Positions 1 through 12,589 of a stretch of 64,000 bases of DNA are shown here, piece by piece. Source of the stretch: Ascidia mentula (Eukaryota > Chordata > Ascidiacea > Phlebobranchia > Ascidiidae); assembly GCA_947561715.1 (NCBI GenBank), contig OX387201.1, forward strand, positions 15,328,001 to 15,392,000. Reading direction: 5' to 3'. The number at the start of each line of letters is the position of its first letter. Positions within the stretch are counted from its first letter, which is position 1. Made by a program: the position numbers and the translations under genes. The notes below the pieces were generated by a model, which was given only the letters and a program-made list of their open reading frames with translations, was not told the DNA's origin and made no database searches.

Positions 1-153
1 ATTTGGGAACACAGAATAGCAAAAGAAATAGCCGAGCCAATTACTGGCATATAATTTCAAGTTGAACGGATATCCCTGCTTGTACATACAAAACGTCTAT
101 TTGCATTAAATGTTGATTTTGGCCCACTAACTGTATCAACAAAGAATGTTTGC

Positions 154-456
154 TTGAAACGTGTTAACTGTAAAGGTGCTATCTTGGCAAATGCCTGGGC
201 TGCGAAACCTCTAACCCTAATAATCTTGGAAAATGCCTGGGCTGTGAAGCTTCTAAACCTAGTGATCTTGGCAAATAGCAACAAATATACACCTGCTAAA
301 CACTTACCAGTTTGGCTAATAAATAAAGTCCAATACGTAACCAAATTTGCACGCAAACATATTTACGACATGATTGTATTGCATCTGAATCTTTCTGCTA
401 TAGCCATGGTTCTTACCATCAGTAACTTGATTATGTGTTATTGTATAAACATATGA
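154..456 (+). repeat. 42-bp tandem repeat inside a 100-codon open frame
   Basis: A 42-bp unit beginning ATCTTGG recurs at 181, 223 and 265 (about 2.4 copies). Because 42 is a multiple of three, the plus-strand frame stays open through it and would read a 14-residue repeat containing NAWA. The frame runs to a stop at 456. I see no known domain, signal peptide or paralogue, so coding status is unsupported; it could be the last exon of a gene lying to the left, or chance. Confidence 0.35.
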
Positions 457-979
457 CCTTTATGTGTAATCATTTCACAAACTTGTGAGTAAAATAGACG
501 TCGTTTAATTGTAGTGTTGTCTTTCATATTGTATTTTCTCCACTCATTTTTGTATTGTTTTGATTTAATCCGCGTGTTTTTGTATATTTTCGGTGCTATG
601 GTACATGACCATCAAGATTTGATAAATTTTGTAACATGTTTAATTATTGAATAAATAATTGTACAAAATTAACAAGGCAAAGTGTGCGATTGGTTTTAAC
701 AGCCACGACCTTCGCAGTTTTAAATTTGTGTGTAGGCATTTATACGACTGTTATTCCCGTATAACGTTCGATATTACGAACGTTCAGTGTTAATTATTTA
801 GTTTTATGGTAATAGACCCATTTCATAGGATTAATTTAATGGCAAAAAGTTCCCCATTGACAATACTCCTAAATAAGTGACATGACCACTAATAATGACA
901 AGGGACAAAAACGTGTACCATTTATAATTCTCTGAGCAAAGTTTGTCGTGAGGATATGGGTAATTATCATGCAATACAC
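457..979. other. gene-free stretch
   Basis: AT-rich sequence with no supported gene. The only structure seen is a perfect 8-bp-arm palindrome at 763-784 (AACGTTCG, 6-base spacer, CGAACGTT). Confidence 0.5.
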
Positions 980-984
980 ACACA

Positions 985-1112
985 TACGGTATCAATACCT
1001 GAAGAAGTCTCGCTGAATAGCAGACGAAACATTGTAAAATAAAACACGTAAATTTTATGCCAGAAGTGCAGTGCGTTTTAAACTGCAATATGCCTGGCCG
1101 CAACAGGAGTTT
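985..1112 (+). repeat. Penelope-type terminal repeat relic with hammerhead-like core
   Basis: The stretch has CTGAAGA, then a GTCT/AGAC stem, then CGAAAC, followed about 40 bases later by ATGCCAGAAG. The same order of landmarks occurs at 58283-58380, so this is a dispersed repeat family. Similar core boxes sit at the end of the Penelope-like element at 49388. Assignment to Penelope-like terminal repeats rests on that shared organisation, so it is inference. Confidence 0.45.
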
Positions 1113-1854
1113 CATAAGCTTTATTTTTATTGTGAGTTTACCAGTGGATTAAAGTAGTTCAAAAGTATGATGACAACACATCCCTAAGCAAAGCCCATCA
1201 ATAATCTGTTGTCACAAGCCATGTGGAAAATTGAAAAAGTTGTACATCTACCCGAGAGGCCACAACATAACAAGATCTGTTTTTGATCATGCTCGAATCA
1301 ATAATCAGAAAAGCTGTTTGATCCGATGCAATGAACATAATATACTGTACAAAGTTAGACTGGTAAATACGATCCAACCCGTATCATTACATTGGGGGTC
1401 GTCCTGAAGTTTTGGTTCATAACAGGTGTAGGTCATGCAGAAAACCTGGAAACTTTAACTACATTAAAATATCGTGTACAGCTCAAACATGTACAGAACG
1501 TGCAGAACAGAAATTATCATACACAGAAATTAAGGAAACATTGCTGCATGCATGTTTGCATCATGATATTGCTATATTTGCGAAAAACAACGTCCATAAA
1601 TTGTTTTATTTGGTGCAAGTGATAACCTAGTTTGTTCTAGTTTGTTCAATGGCAAAATTGTCATATGCTTAGGTCGGCATACAAACGTGGAGGGACTGTT
1701 TTCTGGGGAATTACCGCAAGGTAAAATCTATTGTGGCAACCCATGGATTTCGCCCCGTCTCAGCACTCATCAAATAATTAGAAGGAATGCGTGAGCGTTT
1801 TCTGTAATGACAAGATATATCAGACAACTGTAACTACATGCCAGATAAGTTAAA

Positions 1855-1977
1855 CGTATACTGTTCATCGTCACTTGTTACCAAGGACACAGTTAATGCA
1901 CGCTTGTGAGGGACCGGATAAGCCGTATAGTAGGCCAAATGCCTGTCGTAATGAGTAGGTTTGCCGTTTACTCTTAA
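1855..1977 (-). mobile_element. Penelope-like reverse transcriptase relic
   Basis: The minus strand reads a short peptide with GKPTHYDRHLAYYTAYPVPH and then KRAL. This lines up with YRKPTHSDRYLSFRSAHPIS followed by HKRAV in the Penelope-like element at 48.2-49.1 kb. It is the region just after the RT palm, where GIY-YIG-bearing Penelope elements carry K-P-T-x-x-D-R-Y. Only about 40 codons are recognisable and neither end was found. Confidence 0.6.
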
Positions 1978-3338
1978 AGAAAAGGTCGCTGAAACTTGTA
2001 ACAAGGGTTGTGAAATGGGGAATTCTTTATAATTTATGTACGATTCGTTTATAGTCAAAACTCATGCGTTTCAGACTGCAGTTTCCGAATTATGTAAAAT
2101 ATGCTAGAGCACACAACTCGATTAACGAGAAAGGCAGTCGAAGACACGCGAATACAAAACACCAGAGTAGAGTCACACTGCAGATTTAGCCTTTAGTTCG
2201 AAATTTCGTTCCAAAATGCGAAAAAGCGTTTGGGAAACACTGCCAAACTTTGAGTTATTTCTTTTCAACTTCGTGTAAAATTACTACAGTGCCATGGTGT
2301 CATAATAAATCGCACCACTACTTCCATGTTTTAACGTTAAATCAAGTAAAAACTAACATTTAGCAGTACATGCAATAGGTGGGTGCATTTACCAGAGCAA
2401 AAGGCAAAATACAAAACATGAGGAAACTAAAAACTATTACAAAAAACTGCCAGAAAGCATTCGACGATTGGTGAAATGAACACAAATTTAACAGTTATTC
2501 TAGAAGCATTGTGTAAAAAAGACACATATTTATATACCAGCAAAAACAATTTAAACAGCAAAAGGAAGATCGCATGAAGTAATCAAAGCTGTGAGCGACT
2601 GCAAAACATTTGATCGGTAAAGTATCAACATCTGCCCATTATAGATGTCAAGGAATAAACCAACAAACTTCTGCTTTACGTTGTTATGAAATCTGCCAAT
2701 TTATGCTGATAGTAGTCACAGAAATATTAGCAACGGGCACAGAGATTTCTTGTAATTGACATTATACATACGTAATTAAATGCTACGCGAATCGTGCTGA
2801 GAGATTTCCTGAGCGCAGTGACATTACTTCAGACGTCATCATTACGAGAATTATTATGTGATACAGAGTGATAGCTAGTGGCTTGCATACATATCTGATT
2901 AAATGTAACGTGATTCCTGTTAAACGGGATTTCCTTCGCGTTACAGCATTATGACACTAACGTTAGACGTAAGTATTACGAGAACTGTGCGGGAATCACG
3001 TCAACTGGCGTACATTAAATGCATTGAGTGTGCAACATATTATTGTGGGACAATCAGATATTTCCAATGGTATCGGAAAGTAACAATTGTGAACAAATTG
3101 TGAAGTATTACCGCATGACATCACAAAACTAGGAAAATATATAGCACAGGATGATTTGTCAATCATTGCAAACTGTGCATTTTTATCCAAAGTGCGTCCT
3201 TTAGATTTTAAAATCACATCTAGTTTTCTAAGCGTAATTTGTTTAAAGACTTAGAAACGAAGTCAAAAATCGAATTTTTAAAGAAATCCAGTTTTGGTGC
3301 GCTTTTCAGTCTGTCTTATTTAATCGTGGTAGCACAAA
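1978..3338. other. gene-free stretch downstream of the GPCR
   Basis: No gene or clear repeat was recognised. The stretch probably holds the 3' UTR of the leftward-reading GPCR gene that ends at 3339. Confidence 0.4.
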
Positions 3339-6300
3339 TCAGTTCTCCAAGTTAGTTTCATTACTAGCAGAAAGTTTTGTAAGTTGGACAACACCGTTTT
3401 CATTCTTCGGTCCAAGCCAATAGAGATTAAACCGGGTCGAGTAAGTGGACTCTCTCCCAAAACATCCTCTTGTCTCTGGGCTGGTAGCAAAGTAAATGAT
3501 AAAAACCAGCAGACCTTGAATTGAAATAGGTAGAAAGGTGCTGTAGATCCGGGGCAGCCCATCATCCAACTTGGTAGCTGCTACAATAATAAAGTAAAGC
3601 TATTCATCAATGTTACACAAGCGAAACAAAGCCTTCTGGATAATAAACATGCACGGTTCTTTTGGGTAGACATTTTAACTGTTTCTGTCATAGATTCTAG
3701 CCAAAAATATTCTACCTAGAGTGAAGGAGAGCTTACCAAATATAAAGAATAGAGTCCATGGAACCAGCAACAAAATGCTGACCCCGATGTGCTCAAGGAG
3801 CATACGAATCACGTGATCTAGGTCGACGTCTTTCACCGTCATGACGTCATAATCTGTCACGGTTGACGTCTCGTTGCGAAATGCCTTCTTTGCCTTCCTT
3901 ATAAAGAGTGCTGAGAGCAATGCGGTGAAACCGACAAGTGTAAAGAAAATACCCAAAGGAATGATAACAGCGGCCAGGTGGTTAACAGAGCCGGTTGGGA
4001 ACCAACATCGGTCATAGCCGTACTGGCCAAATGCTACGTAATCGTCGGCAGTCAGACCGGTACCCATAGCGACTGCAGCAATAATTAGCGGAAAACACCA
4101 TCCAGCAAAAAGTTGTACGGCCATAAGGGATTTGGGATGAAGACGTTTGTATCGGAGAGATCGGGTGTGAAGGTTACTGAAAATTGTGATGGATTCCACC
4201 ACAGCAAAGCAACCTGTTTAAAAAATATACTCCTGGTAAACACGCCCGCGCCTCGGCATTCCCTATCACCTTATAACATTTTGTACGAGCTTAATTTTAA
4301 ATTCGTGGTGCAATAGACTAGTTTTGTAGTTTACAAGAGTGAATGTCTGTGTACATGCAAAAGCACCAACACATAATCACATGGCGTGGCTCAATCAGGA
4401 CATGCGCCCACAATTACATCGAAAAAAATCAGTCTTGAAAAATCCATTTAAAACTTTACCCACCTGTTGCCAAAAGAAAGTAGTGGGTAAGAAATTTTGC
4501 TGCTATGCATGCATTTTTGTTTTGGGAAGCGTAAGACTCGATTAAAACCACAAAGTGTAGGGCGATTAGGGCCAGTATTAGATTGATCTGCACTACTATC
4601 CGGTCGCACTTTATCTTCTGCATCAAACGTCTCAAACAGAGTATGGTGACTACAAGCAACGTCATGCCCACAATCAAACCAATGGTGAAGATCAGCTTTA
4701 AAGAAAAAAAAATTGAAATGTAATAGGATTGCGTCGAATTTTCACTTTTAGGTAAATCCAACGGTTTAGTTAATTCTACATTACATTTTTAGAGACATGA
4801 TATATATCTGTATCTTAAACAACCACTAAATTTTAACTCAGTCCAAGCTTTGTCATTGACCGATTGCCTAAATCAGTAGCCTACTTACACTCAATCCGGA
4901 AGGATATAATTGTGCCACAACGCGCGGAACAGTGGTGTACAAGCCCAAGCTGTCGCAAGAACACGTGACTACGTGACCTTCAGTCACGCTTGAGCAACCA
5001 TGTGCAGAGAAACCTTCGTTATTGGTCAAGTTCATCTGCAGACACTCGAAGCCGTGGGAGAGAATCTTGAACCATGAACGATAGGTGTTGTACAATGCAA
5101 CTGGAACCTCGATTTCATTTATTGTATTGACTACAAAAGATAATCTTTTCCAGTAAATTGTCTAAAATTAGATTAAACATAAAGCTATGTGCAAAAACGT
5201 AATTTAAGAAGATAAGTTATGTGGCAACCAAAAAGTAGTCAAGCAATCAATGACAATTTACCGATATTTCAATTGTTTAACACATGTCAAAATATAACAT
5301 CCCACAAAGCAAAATTTTACAACCTTTCATGTTGATTTCAAATTTTCTCCCAACGGGTAATGGTAAGCCGTCTGCGATCGTGTCCACCATGATTCGGACG
5401 AACGGTGCTCGACTGGTCGGATAGTACTGACTGTTGTTACTCAAATGCCACGAAGAGCCTTGTCGTTCAGGCAACCTAGGATAAAGGGGGATCCAGTCGA
5501 CTAACGGAAGATCCAATTCAACAAAATAGACCAGAACCGGTTCCAGGGACCTTTTGACACGGTTGAAACGAGGCAAGCTGAAAAACCCGAGTAATTGAGA
5601 TCTAGCCGCTGATTCAAACGTTGCAAATTGCGACCAGAACGATATGTCGGGTAATCGAATGTACTGGATGGTAGTGGTCGAGAAGGCAAGGGATTTTGTT
5701 TGGTTTTCCTTGACTTTCGAAGCCAGAGATCTGACGTCACCAAAGAAGGAAGCTAAACATGTTTGAGGATCTTCTGTATGGTTTTTGCTGCACATCGACA
5801 ATGCTTTGCTAAGGTTTTGTTCTTGTCCTGCAAAAGAATAAATCCAAAATTATGTTAAATAGAAAAACAATTGCTTGCACTGATTGTGAAACCTGAATTC
5901 AGTGCTTCAGTGGTTTCAGTTAAAACGTTTAATGTCTCTGTGTATGCTTCAGTTATTTTGTCATGGTCATTGGTCATAGAACCTTGAGTGGATGCTTCGG
6001 GTAAATCAGATGGCGAATTGGATTCTGTTCGTTAAAAAACATTATAAGGTATTATTTGATTAAAACTGCAGTCTGGTTACCAATTCTTTTCAATCAAACG
6101 TATAAAATTGCACATGTAAATTTATTGCGTGTTTGAAGTAAACGAAAATCTATATTCAACCGGTGCTAATGCGCTATACTGGTGACGCATTCAAAAAGGT
6201 TTTCATCACCAGAAGATACATAGTTTTTTTCGTCTTCTATCAAAGTAATAATCTTTCTTTCTTCAAACATTTGTAATGTTTGTGCAAAAAAAGCCATAAC

Positions 6301-7953
6301 ATTGGCGAGCTGCAAACAGGGTGTTCCAAATTAGAACTTTCCAAATTAGAAAAAATTTAAACTATTGCCATTAAACTATAAATTATGTTTCTGCCATCAA
6401 AGAAAAAGGCAACTTATTGTTTGATTTCGGTGAGCTATCAAAAAACTCCATAAAAAAACAATAAGCAAACTAGTGCCTTCATATCAACATACATGTAGCG
6501 GTATATTATACCTTGTACTGTTTGAGTAAAACCTTGATCATTGCAAGGGGATATTACAAATGTTAAGGTTGTGCATCCGGATGTATCGTCGTTAGTGCAC
6601 CCTTCCCCTGTGCAAAGTTTTATTGAGTTTTAAACAAGATCTTGTAATTAAGTACAAAAAAGAATAAATATTTCAACAAACGAATCAATGATTACTATTG
6701 TACGTTTGATTATAGACAATAACGTGGCGTTAATATCTTCATTTTCCCAGGTTGAGATGTTTAAAGTAACGCTAACCGAGACCCACAAATTGTATATAAC
6801 AACCATATATTAGTTAATTAGTATAAATCTATTACAAATTGGCCACAGTTTATATTCAGGTGACGATTTTAGATTCCTTTTACCTCCACGGATTTTTTCC
6901 ACACTGCTAATCTTGAAGTTTGCGTACAAATATTGGTCAACATTCCTAAACCGATGACTGCCACGAATGCATGATGTATCTGAATGCGCCAAGATAGTTA
7001 ACTCTACAGCAATGTCACAAAAATTAGATTCGCATTCGTCCGATACAGAAACAGACTAAAACTTAATCCAAAGGACCATGACTAATTTTAGTCAAACCAG
7101 GACAATAAAATTCGGCAATCCACAAACAACTAATGATTATTGTTGTCCACAAACTATTAAATGACATTGAAAACATTATTTTTTAATAGCGTTGACGTGA
7201 AATACCGTCCATGTTTGAGATGCTGGTATCGTTTGCTGAGTGACATATTCCGATTTTATAACTAAAGCAGCACACCCCGTCTGCGAAAGAATACAGTTTT
7301 AAAATTTGAAATAAAAACTCATTCTAACTGTAATCTAAACGTACCTCGTTCGTCAAATGCTATTGCAAAATTTTCTTTTTCTGAAAGACAAACAAACACA
7401 TTTCCATGATTTAGAAACAATGCGCTATTTATGTTTTGTTGCAACTCGACTCTCTTACTTGCTGACAAGTTGATGCACGTTGCTTTACAGAGTTTAGTGC
7501 TCGGGGATTGCAAATACGCATGTTTCCTCACTTGAGCACACTGGCGTTCTGTAAGAAGACATTAATAGGTAGTTACCACGCGGTAGGTTTCAAAACAATT
7601 TTAAAAATCCTTTTTTGTGTATTTTTTTTGACCAAGCACAGGTTCAGACGAAGCTCACATCATAGAAGAAGAAAAATTGGACATAAACAAATAGTAACAC
7701 CAACGTGGTATTAATAACGCAAAAGATGCAGAGAATGTTATTTATAATTTCATGTTTGTTGCCAAGTTTTATCTGTTTACCAACTTTTCAATGCCAGGGA
7801 TATTAGAGGTATTCACAGGCGATTAGGTTAGGTTTAAATCAGTTACTTACCGTCACTTGTTGCATTATTTCGTTCGCACGAGCAGTAGTTTGCTGTGATC
7901 AAACAAACCCATACCACAATCCAAAAATTTGGAGGGCGTTTTCTTCTCGACAT
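3339..7953 (-). CDS. adhesion-type (family B2) G-protein-coupled receptor, 12 exons
   Basis: Coding exons in transcript order: 7953-7851, 7548-7459, 7380-7345, 7280-7206, 7003-6884, 6607-6512, 6024-5893, 5827-5324, 5130-4889, 4695-4464, 4213-3737, 3580-3339. All junctions are GT-AG and phases close to 782 aa. The start ATG at 7953 opens a signal peptide (basic MSRRKRPP, then a hydrophobic run). A cysteine-rich N-terminus and a Ser/Thr-rich linker follow, then a GAIN-like region and a GPS whose last box reads TCSCDSLGLY. Seven hydrophobic helices follow. The extracellular disulphide pair is visible (NACIAAKF before TM3, DRCWFP in loop 2), and TM7 has QGLLVFIIYF, as in family B. No recognisable adhesion domain (EGF, LRR, Ig) was seen, so the subfamily is unassigned. 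The gene lies convergent to nothing on its left and divergent from the TPR cluster. Ligand is unknown. Confidence 0.85.
7851..7953 (-). other. signal-peptide exon of the GPCR
   Basis: The exon encodes MSRRKRPPNFW followed by a hydrophobic stretch ending near a cysteine pair. It stops at a strong GTAAGT donor in phase 1, which matches the next exon's acceptor at 7548. This fixes the N-terminus and orients the receptor with its cysteine-rich segment outside the cell. Confidence 0.8.
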
Positions 7954-8109
7954 AATCGCCTGACTCTATTCACAACGTCAGAAAACTTCAGAAACACTTA
8001 CCGCATCATGGTAACAACGACTGATCGCTCTTGCAGTAATGTTGGAACGAGCTACGTAGTACACAGGTATACACACGTCACCTGTTGTAGTAGCTGCTTA
8101 ACAGGAAGC

Positions 8110-9160
8110 AGATGCTGTAAAACGTTGCACACACGTTGCGCTCAATGCGTTGAAAAGGTCACCGTGCTTACTTTCCTGAGAAGGCATGTGACTGCAGGAT
8201 CAGCAGAAATGAAGGGACAAATGATATGCATAATAACGTGTGCATCTATTTTGCTCTCAGTCTGTCGAACCCTCCGAAGGACTTATCTTTTTCTGGAACC
8301 TACAAACAATGTTAAAAATTGAACTGACAACACATAACGCGATAAAATGTCTTGACCCGGAGCTTGTTGCTCTTTCCGAAAATGTGTTGCCCCCCAAAGG
8401 GGCGCCTACATGTTAAATCATTAGGGTTGATTGTATATGAATACTTCCTTACACATATACAATAATATATACAAGAAAAGGGGTAAAGTAACAGTCAGTA
8501 ATATAAAAGGGTTGCGTGCAACGAAATTGTAAAGTTATGAAAGAAAAGATGTGATCTCTGGGATGCTACATTTGTTCAAATCTTAGTGACATCGTAACTT
8601 TTCATACATCCAGACGGCTTGATAAAGTTGCAACTTTCTTAACTAAGGGCATGCATATAGTGATTACAATTGGGTTGGAATGTACGACGTGGTCACGTGA
8701 TAACTGTGTTCTCTCCGCATCCGACCTTGCCAATGTTGGGTTGTTTTGAGTAAAAGCAGCGATGAATGTCATTGTAGAGCCCTTGATTGACAAAGAATTT
8801 GTATCAACCAAAGCAAGTAACAAAACGTGTTTTGATCAGTTCTCATAAACAAGAAACGTAGTTGAGGCAATGAGCCATGAGAAAAAACAAATAATTTGGT
8901 AGCTTGGCAACGTACTGACTGCCTGTCAACGAAGGTCTATTTCTAATATCTGTTTCCGCAACGACAAACATTTGCTATTGTTACCTTGAAAAGATCGCAA
9001 CCAATGCTCTATTTCTGTCCAGACAGCCACAACATAGTTGTTTTGTTATGTATTATTTTAAGTTATTTCGTCCGCTACTTCACAACCCATGAACAATGAC
9101 TTGGAATCCACCAGTTCATACATCAGATGGGACAGGTCTGAGCGATAAACCCAACACATT
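8110..9160. repeat. 5' flank of TPR cluster, copy 1 of a tandem segmental duplication
   Basis: This block aligns by eye with 12590-13650 over most of its length; shared landmarks are GCATAATAACGTGTGCATCT, CTTATCTTTTTCTG, TGATCTCTGGGATGCTACAT and GGGACAGGTCTGAGC. It lies upstream of TPR gene 1, and copy 2 lies upstream of TPR gene 2. No protein-coding content is supported: the parallel minus-strand open frames have mostly amino-acid-changing differences. Confidence 0.75.
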
Positions 9161-9502
9161 ATATGAAGATAGATAAACAAACACAATGTACCATTTGTTT
9201 GTTGAGAACAAAGCAACACGAAAAAGTTTGAATCGAGGTATAAATGTTTCGCTGGGACCTTCTCCTATGACATTTGCAACCAGATTTCCAATGGAAATCA
9301 ATGAAAATGAACAAAAAACTTTGACAGTAGGTTGACAGGTTTAGAAGAGTGCCAGGAACAATAAGTGTTTAACAGCTGGTAGGTTACAAAAACTATTGGT
9401 AATTATTTTAAAAGACGCATGGTAGTAATATAACTCCCCATAGGGAACAGAAAGGTTATTTGTTTTGTACTCCTCTAGTCATTTGTAGACTTATAGTGCA
9501 AA

Positions 9503-11916
9503 ATGTCGTCGAATAAATACAAAGTTAAAGTGATTAGGATCGTATTGCACCTGAAAGGGAACGCGGGCGATTGTTGTGTCAACACCGAACCACAAGCGGG
9601 TTATTATGCTTGGAAAGTAGTTGACCCGGACAAGTTCGTCAGCTCAATCGTTAAAGCCATAGAGAGGGTGGATGGGATTCAGGTGGAAAATATTGAACGA
9701 GAAAGCCTCATCATCACCGTTTTGGCCGAAACAGAGAAAGCAGCGAATTCTTTCAAAAGATTTGAGGCAGACAAAGCGGTTCTAAAAAGAGTTAACGAAC
9801 TACTACGTCAGTATGACAGAAATGTTGGTGATAACATCGGCGAGTTTTCTTCCTCTGAAGTTGTGATTTCAAATCAAATCAAATCATGTTTATTTTTGCG
9901 AGAAAAGCAACTACGCGACGAACAAAAAACAAGGAAATGAAATGGCATGGGCACCGATAAAACCATAAAGGTTATCGAGTCAGGCGCCCATGTAAAGGTG
10001 ATTTCCTCACGGAGAATCACCGTCTGCCGTAGGATCGCAGCCAGTCGCACTGGGAGGTGATGGGTTGCGACAAGCTGCATGTGACGAAAAGGTGGCCACC
10101 CGGCCGTGCTGGCCAAAGCAAAACCCATCGAAACGCAAACGCCAACTCGGTTCTCAGAACGTTTCCTTTGATCCACATCGACAGACCTTAACGTCCCGAG
10201 GACAGTCCAAACGTGGTGGTTTTGGTTGGAGATGGTCGGGATCGTATGGAGGTTGCGCTTGTTGAATCATCGTAGGTCTTGCTGATGATGATGTTGGTGT
10301 GCAGCGCTCCTAGGTCTGAAACAACAACGGATCCTACGGCAGTAAATTGTTCATTTAGGCGTAGAGTGTACAGTGGAATATACATAAAAACACAAATAAA
10401 AACACCATAAAAAAGACAGAAGAAACGCAATAAACGACAGGAGGACTACAAGAAAAAAGGGAAAAACGGACTGCTAACAGGGTGGATGAAAAAGGAAGTT
10501 AATACTGAGATGTGAAATATTGGCGGATTTTTTTTTTAAATGATGGACGGGAGAGCGATCTAATGGAAGTCCAGGTTAGTTTTGTCATCAATGTATACAC
10601 CGAGGTACTTAATATTATCTGATCGCAAAAGTTTTTCATGACCAATGGTGAAGAGATTTCAGAAGAGTTTGAGGTGACAGATGAAGATATGCAAGCTCTG
10701 AGGCACGATATGAAATCAAACATGGAATCAATCAAAAGAAATGGCTTAAAGGTAAACGCGTGAATTTTTTTTTGGCAATAAAACTGGTAAGCTATATATA
10801 TATATATATATTGTTACAAATGTATGTTTTAACAGAAACCGGCATTTGAAATGCAGTCCACATATCCGTCAGGTAAAATTAAAGACAAAACTAAACATTC
10901 GCCTAAACTTAAACCACTATTTTTATTGATACTGTTTAGATTCATCATCAAGTGATGTTAAGAACACGAATGAAATGACAGTTGAGGACCTATCCAACAT
11001 ACTCGGTAAATACCTACTAAACTGATCGAATCCTGTTTAAATGTACTTCCCAGATACTAACAGTTATTTGTCAAGCTCGATTGGTTGTTGACATTTGAAT
11101 TTGGTCCTAGAAAAACTCCAAGGACTTGAAGGCAAAGAAGAAAACGAGCTCACTAAAGAAGAACGCTTGGCTTCGGTTCAAACTGACCTTTCGTATTTTA
11201 TATCCAAGTACGAAAGATGTTGCAAGGAATCAAGCAGCAAAGAAGAAACGTACCAGGTGGCGAAGGAAATATGCAAAGTTATTCGCCAAAATGTTCGAGC
11301 TTCACCAGGCGAGGTTCATGAGTTAGCAAGAAAGATGTCCGAAAAAGGTGTTTACCGTCACGCCATTATACTTTATTACGTTGCTGCCATTTATTACTCA
11401 CAGTTGAATTCAATTGAAAGTGCGGAGAAGGTGAGAGATTGTTGCCGAGGTATTAAGGAGACTGTTAAACATAGGGATAAGGGTGTCCCGACAGATGCGG
11501 TTTTTGCAATGGAAAAAATAATTACGTTTATCAAGGAGATGAAAAACATAAAACCTAAATCTAGCACTCTTCTAACTGCATGGTGTGGTCATTACATATG
11601 TTCCATTGAGCTCATGCGAAACGACTGGAATAAATGTGAAATGTTGTGTCTCGACGTAAAAAAAGATATGGAAAGTGAATTCGGTGATGACGTTTGCGCA
11701 AAAGAAGTGTACGGCGCGTGTTTGCATGATCTAGGCCACATATATTTCAAGATGTCTCTCTTAAACCAGTCGGTTGAAATGTTCGGACAAGCACTCGGTG
11801 CCCGAAAAAGGGCTAATGATTACTCTCACCAGGATGTCAGAAATAGATGTATCCGTAATACCGAACGCAACTTAGAAACAGCGAAAACGCGCCTGGCAAA
11901 AAGCAAAACTAAGTAG
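9503..11916 (+). CDS. TPR-repeat protein, gene 1, first coding exon split by a LINE
   Basis: Ancestral coding exons: 9503-9871 joined to 10662-10751 (one exon, now split by the LINE at 9872-10654), 10836-10872, 10940-11005, 11111-11916. Removing the insertion plus one target-site copy leaves a 459-bp exon that is exactly in frame, and the whole closes to 455 aa. The N-terminal ~120 residues form an unrecognised domain and are followed by an acidic Ser-rich linker. The C-terminal ~270 residues are helical with TPR-like units, clearest at GACLHDLGHIYFKMSLLNQS followed by a V-x3-F-x2-AL helix. Exon pattern and phases match TPR gene 2. An AATAAA lies at 12076. As it stands, the LINE puts a stop shortly after the insertion point, so full-length product is unlikely from this haplotype. 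A protein from a downstream ATG remains possible. TPR domains bind partner proteins; no specific function can be named. Confidence 0.75.
9872..10654 (-). mobile_element. 5'-truncated non-LTR retrotransposon (LINE) in a coding exon
   Basis: The element is flanked by a 7-bp target-site duplication GATTTCA (9865-9871 and 10655-10661). On the minus strand its 5' end reads an RT C-terminal motif (NIKYLGVYIDDK), and it ends in a short TGATT-repeat tail (complement seen at 9872-9888), which is typical of LINE 3' ends. The middle part is more GC-rich than its surroundings. It is 783 bp, so heavily 5'-truncated. The clade is uncertain (CR1/L2/Jockey-like). Confidence 0.75.
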
Positions 11917-12589
11917 CCAAAATAGTTTGTTTAAAATAGTGATATGCCTAGTGATTTCTGTGTGTATTTTCCTTTTATGTTATTACTATGCTTGAAAAAG
12001 CGGCGATTTGTAGTTAAGTATGTTTATTGAGTAACCAACATATATTAGCCTGTGAATTTAGTGTGATATGCGCATAATAAAGCTGTTTGCTTGGGTGCCA
12101 AAGCTTGGAGTTGATAGCTTTGAATAAGAAAGCCAAAGATAACAATATGCTGAACATTATGATCCCATAGTTTTTCATTATCAACTGTATTTACAACAAA
12201 ATTGCCCTGAACATGATGAAGTTCTGTTTTTTTGACATACTGGTTGTCAACAATTATAGGATTTCTGTAACCACAGTATACAGAAAGCCAACTTACACAG
12301 GTCTGCACACCAAATTTTTGTTCCATTCACCTACAAAAGGAACTTGGCTTTTATATGGGGATTATAAAATTGTTGCGTTCTGAGTTTTGCAATATTACTC
12401 ACAAGCCAGTTTTCCATCCCCGCTCATATCTACCTGTATTAGGCGTTATCTCAATCTCAAACAAGCCCCAGCGATTGACAACCCACCTTCCTCTCTGACT
12501 TCCACATGTCATCCCAAGTACGTAGTTGCTCGACTCGATCAGGCGTGAGTTACATTTTATGAACATGATCGTAGTACCACCCCTATCAC
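11917..12589. other. TPR gene 1 3' region and spacer
   Basis: The polyadenylation signal AATAAA at 12076-12081 lies 160 bp past the TPR gene 1 stop. No other gene was seen before the second duplicated flank begins near 12590. Confidence 0.5.

Noticed and set aside
8602-8823. Minus-strand open frame paired ungapped with another at 13083-13286 in the duplicated flanks, possibly a small conserved protein
   Set aside because: Over 57 aligned codons I count about 14 amino-acid-changing and 3 silent differences, the pattern of non-coding drift. No signal peptide or domain is present.
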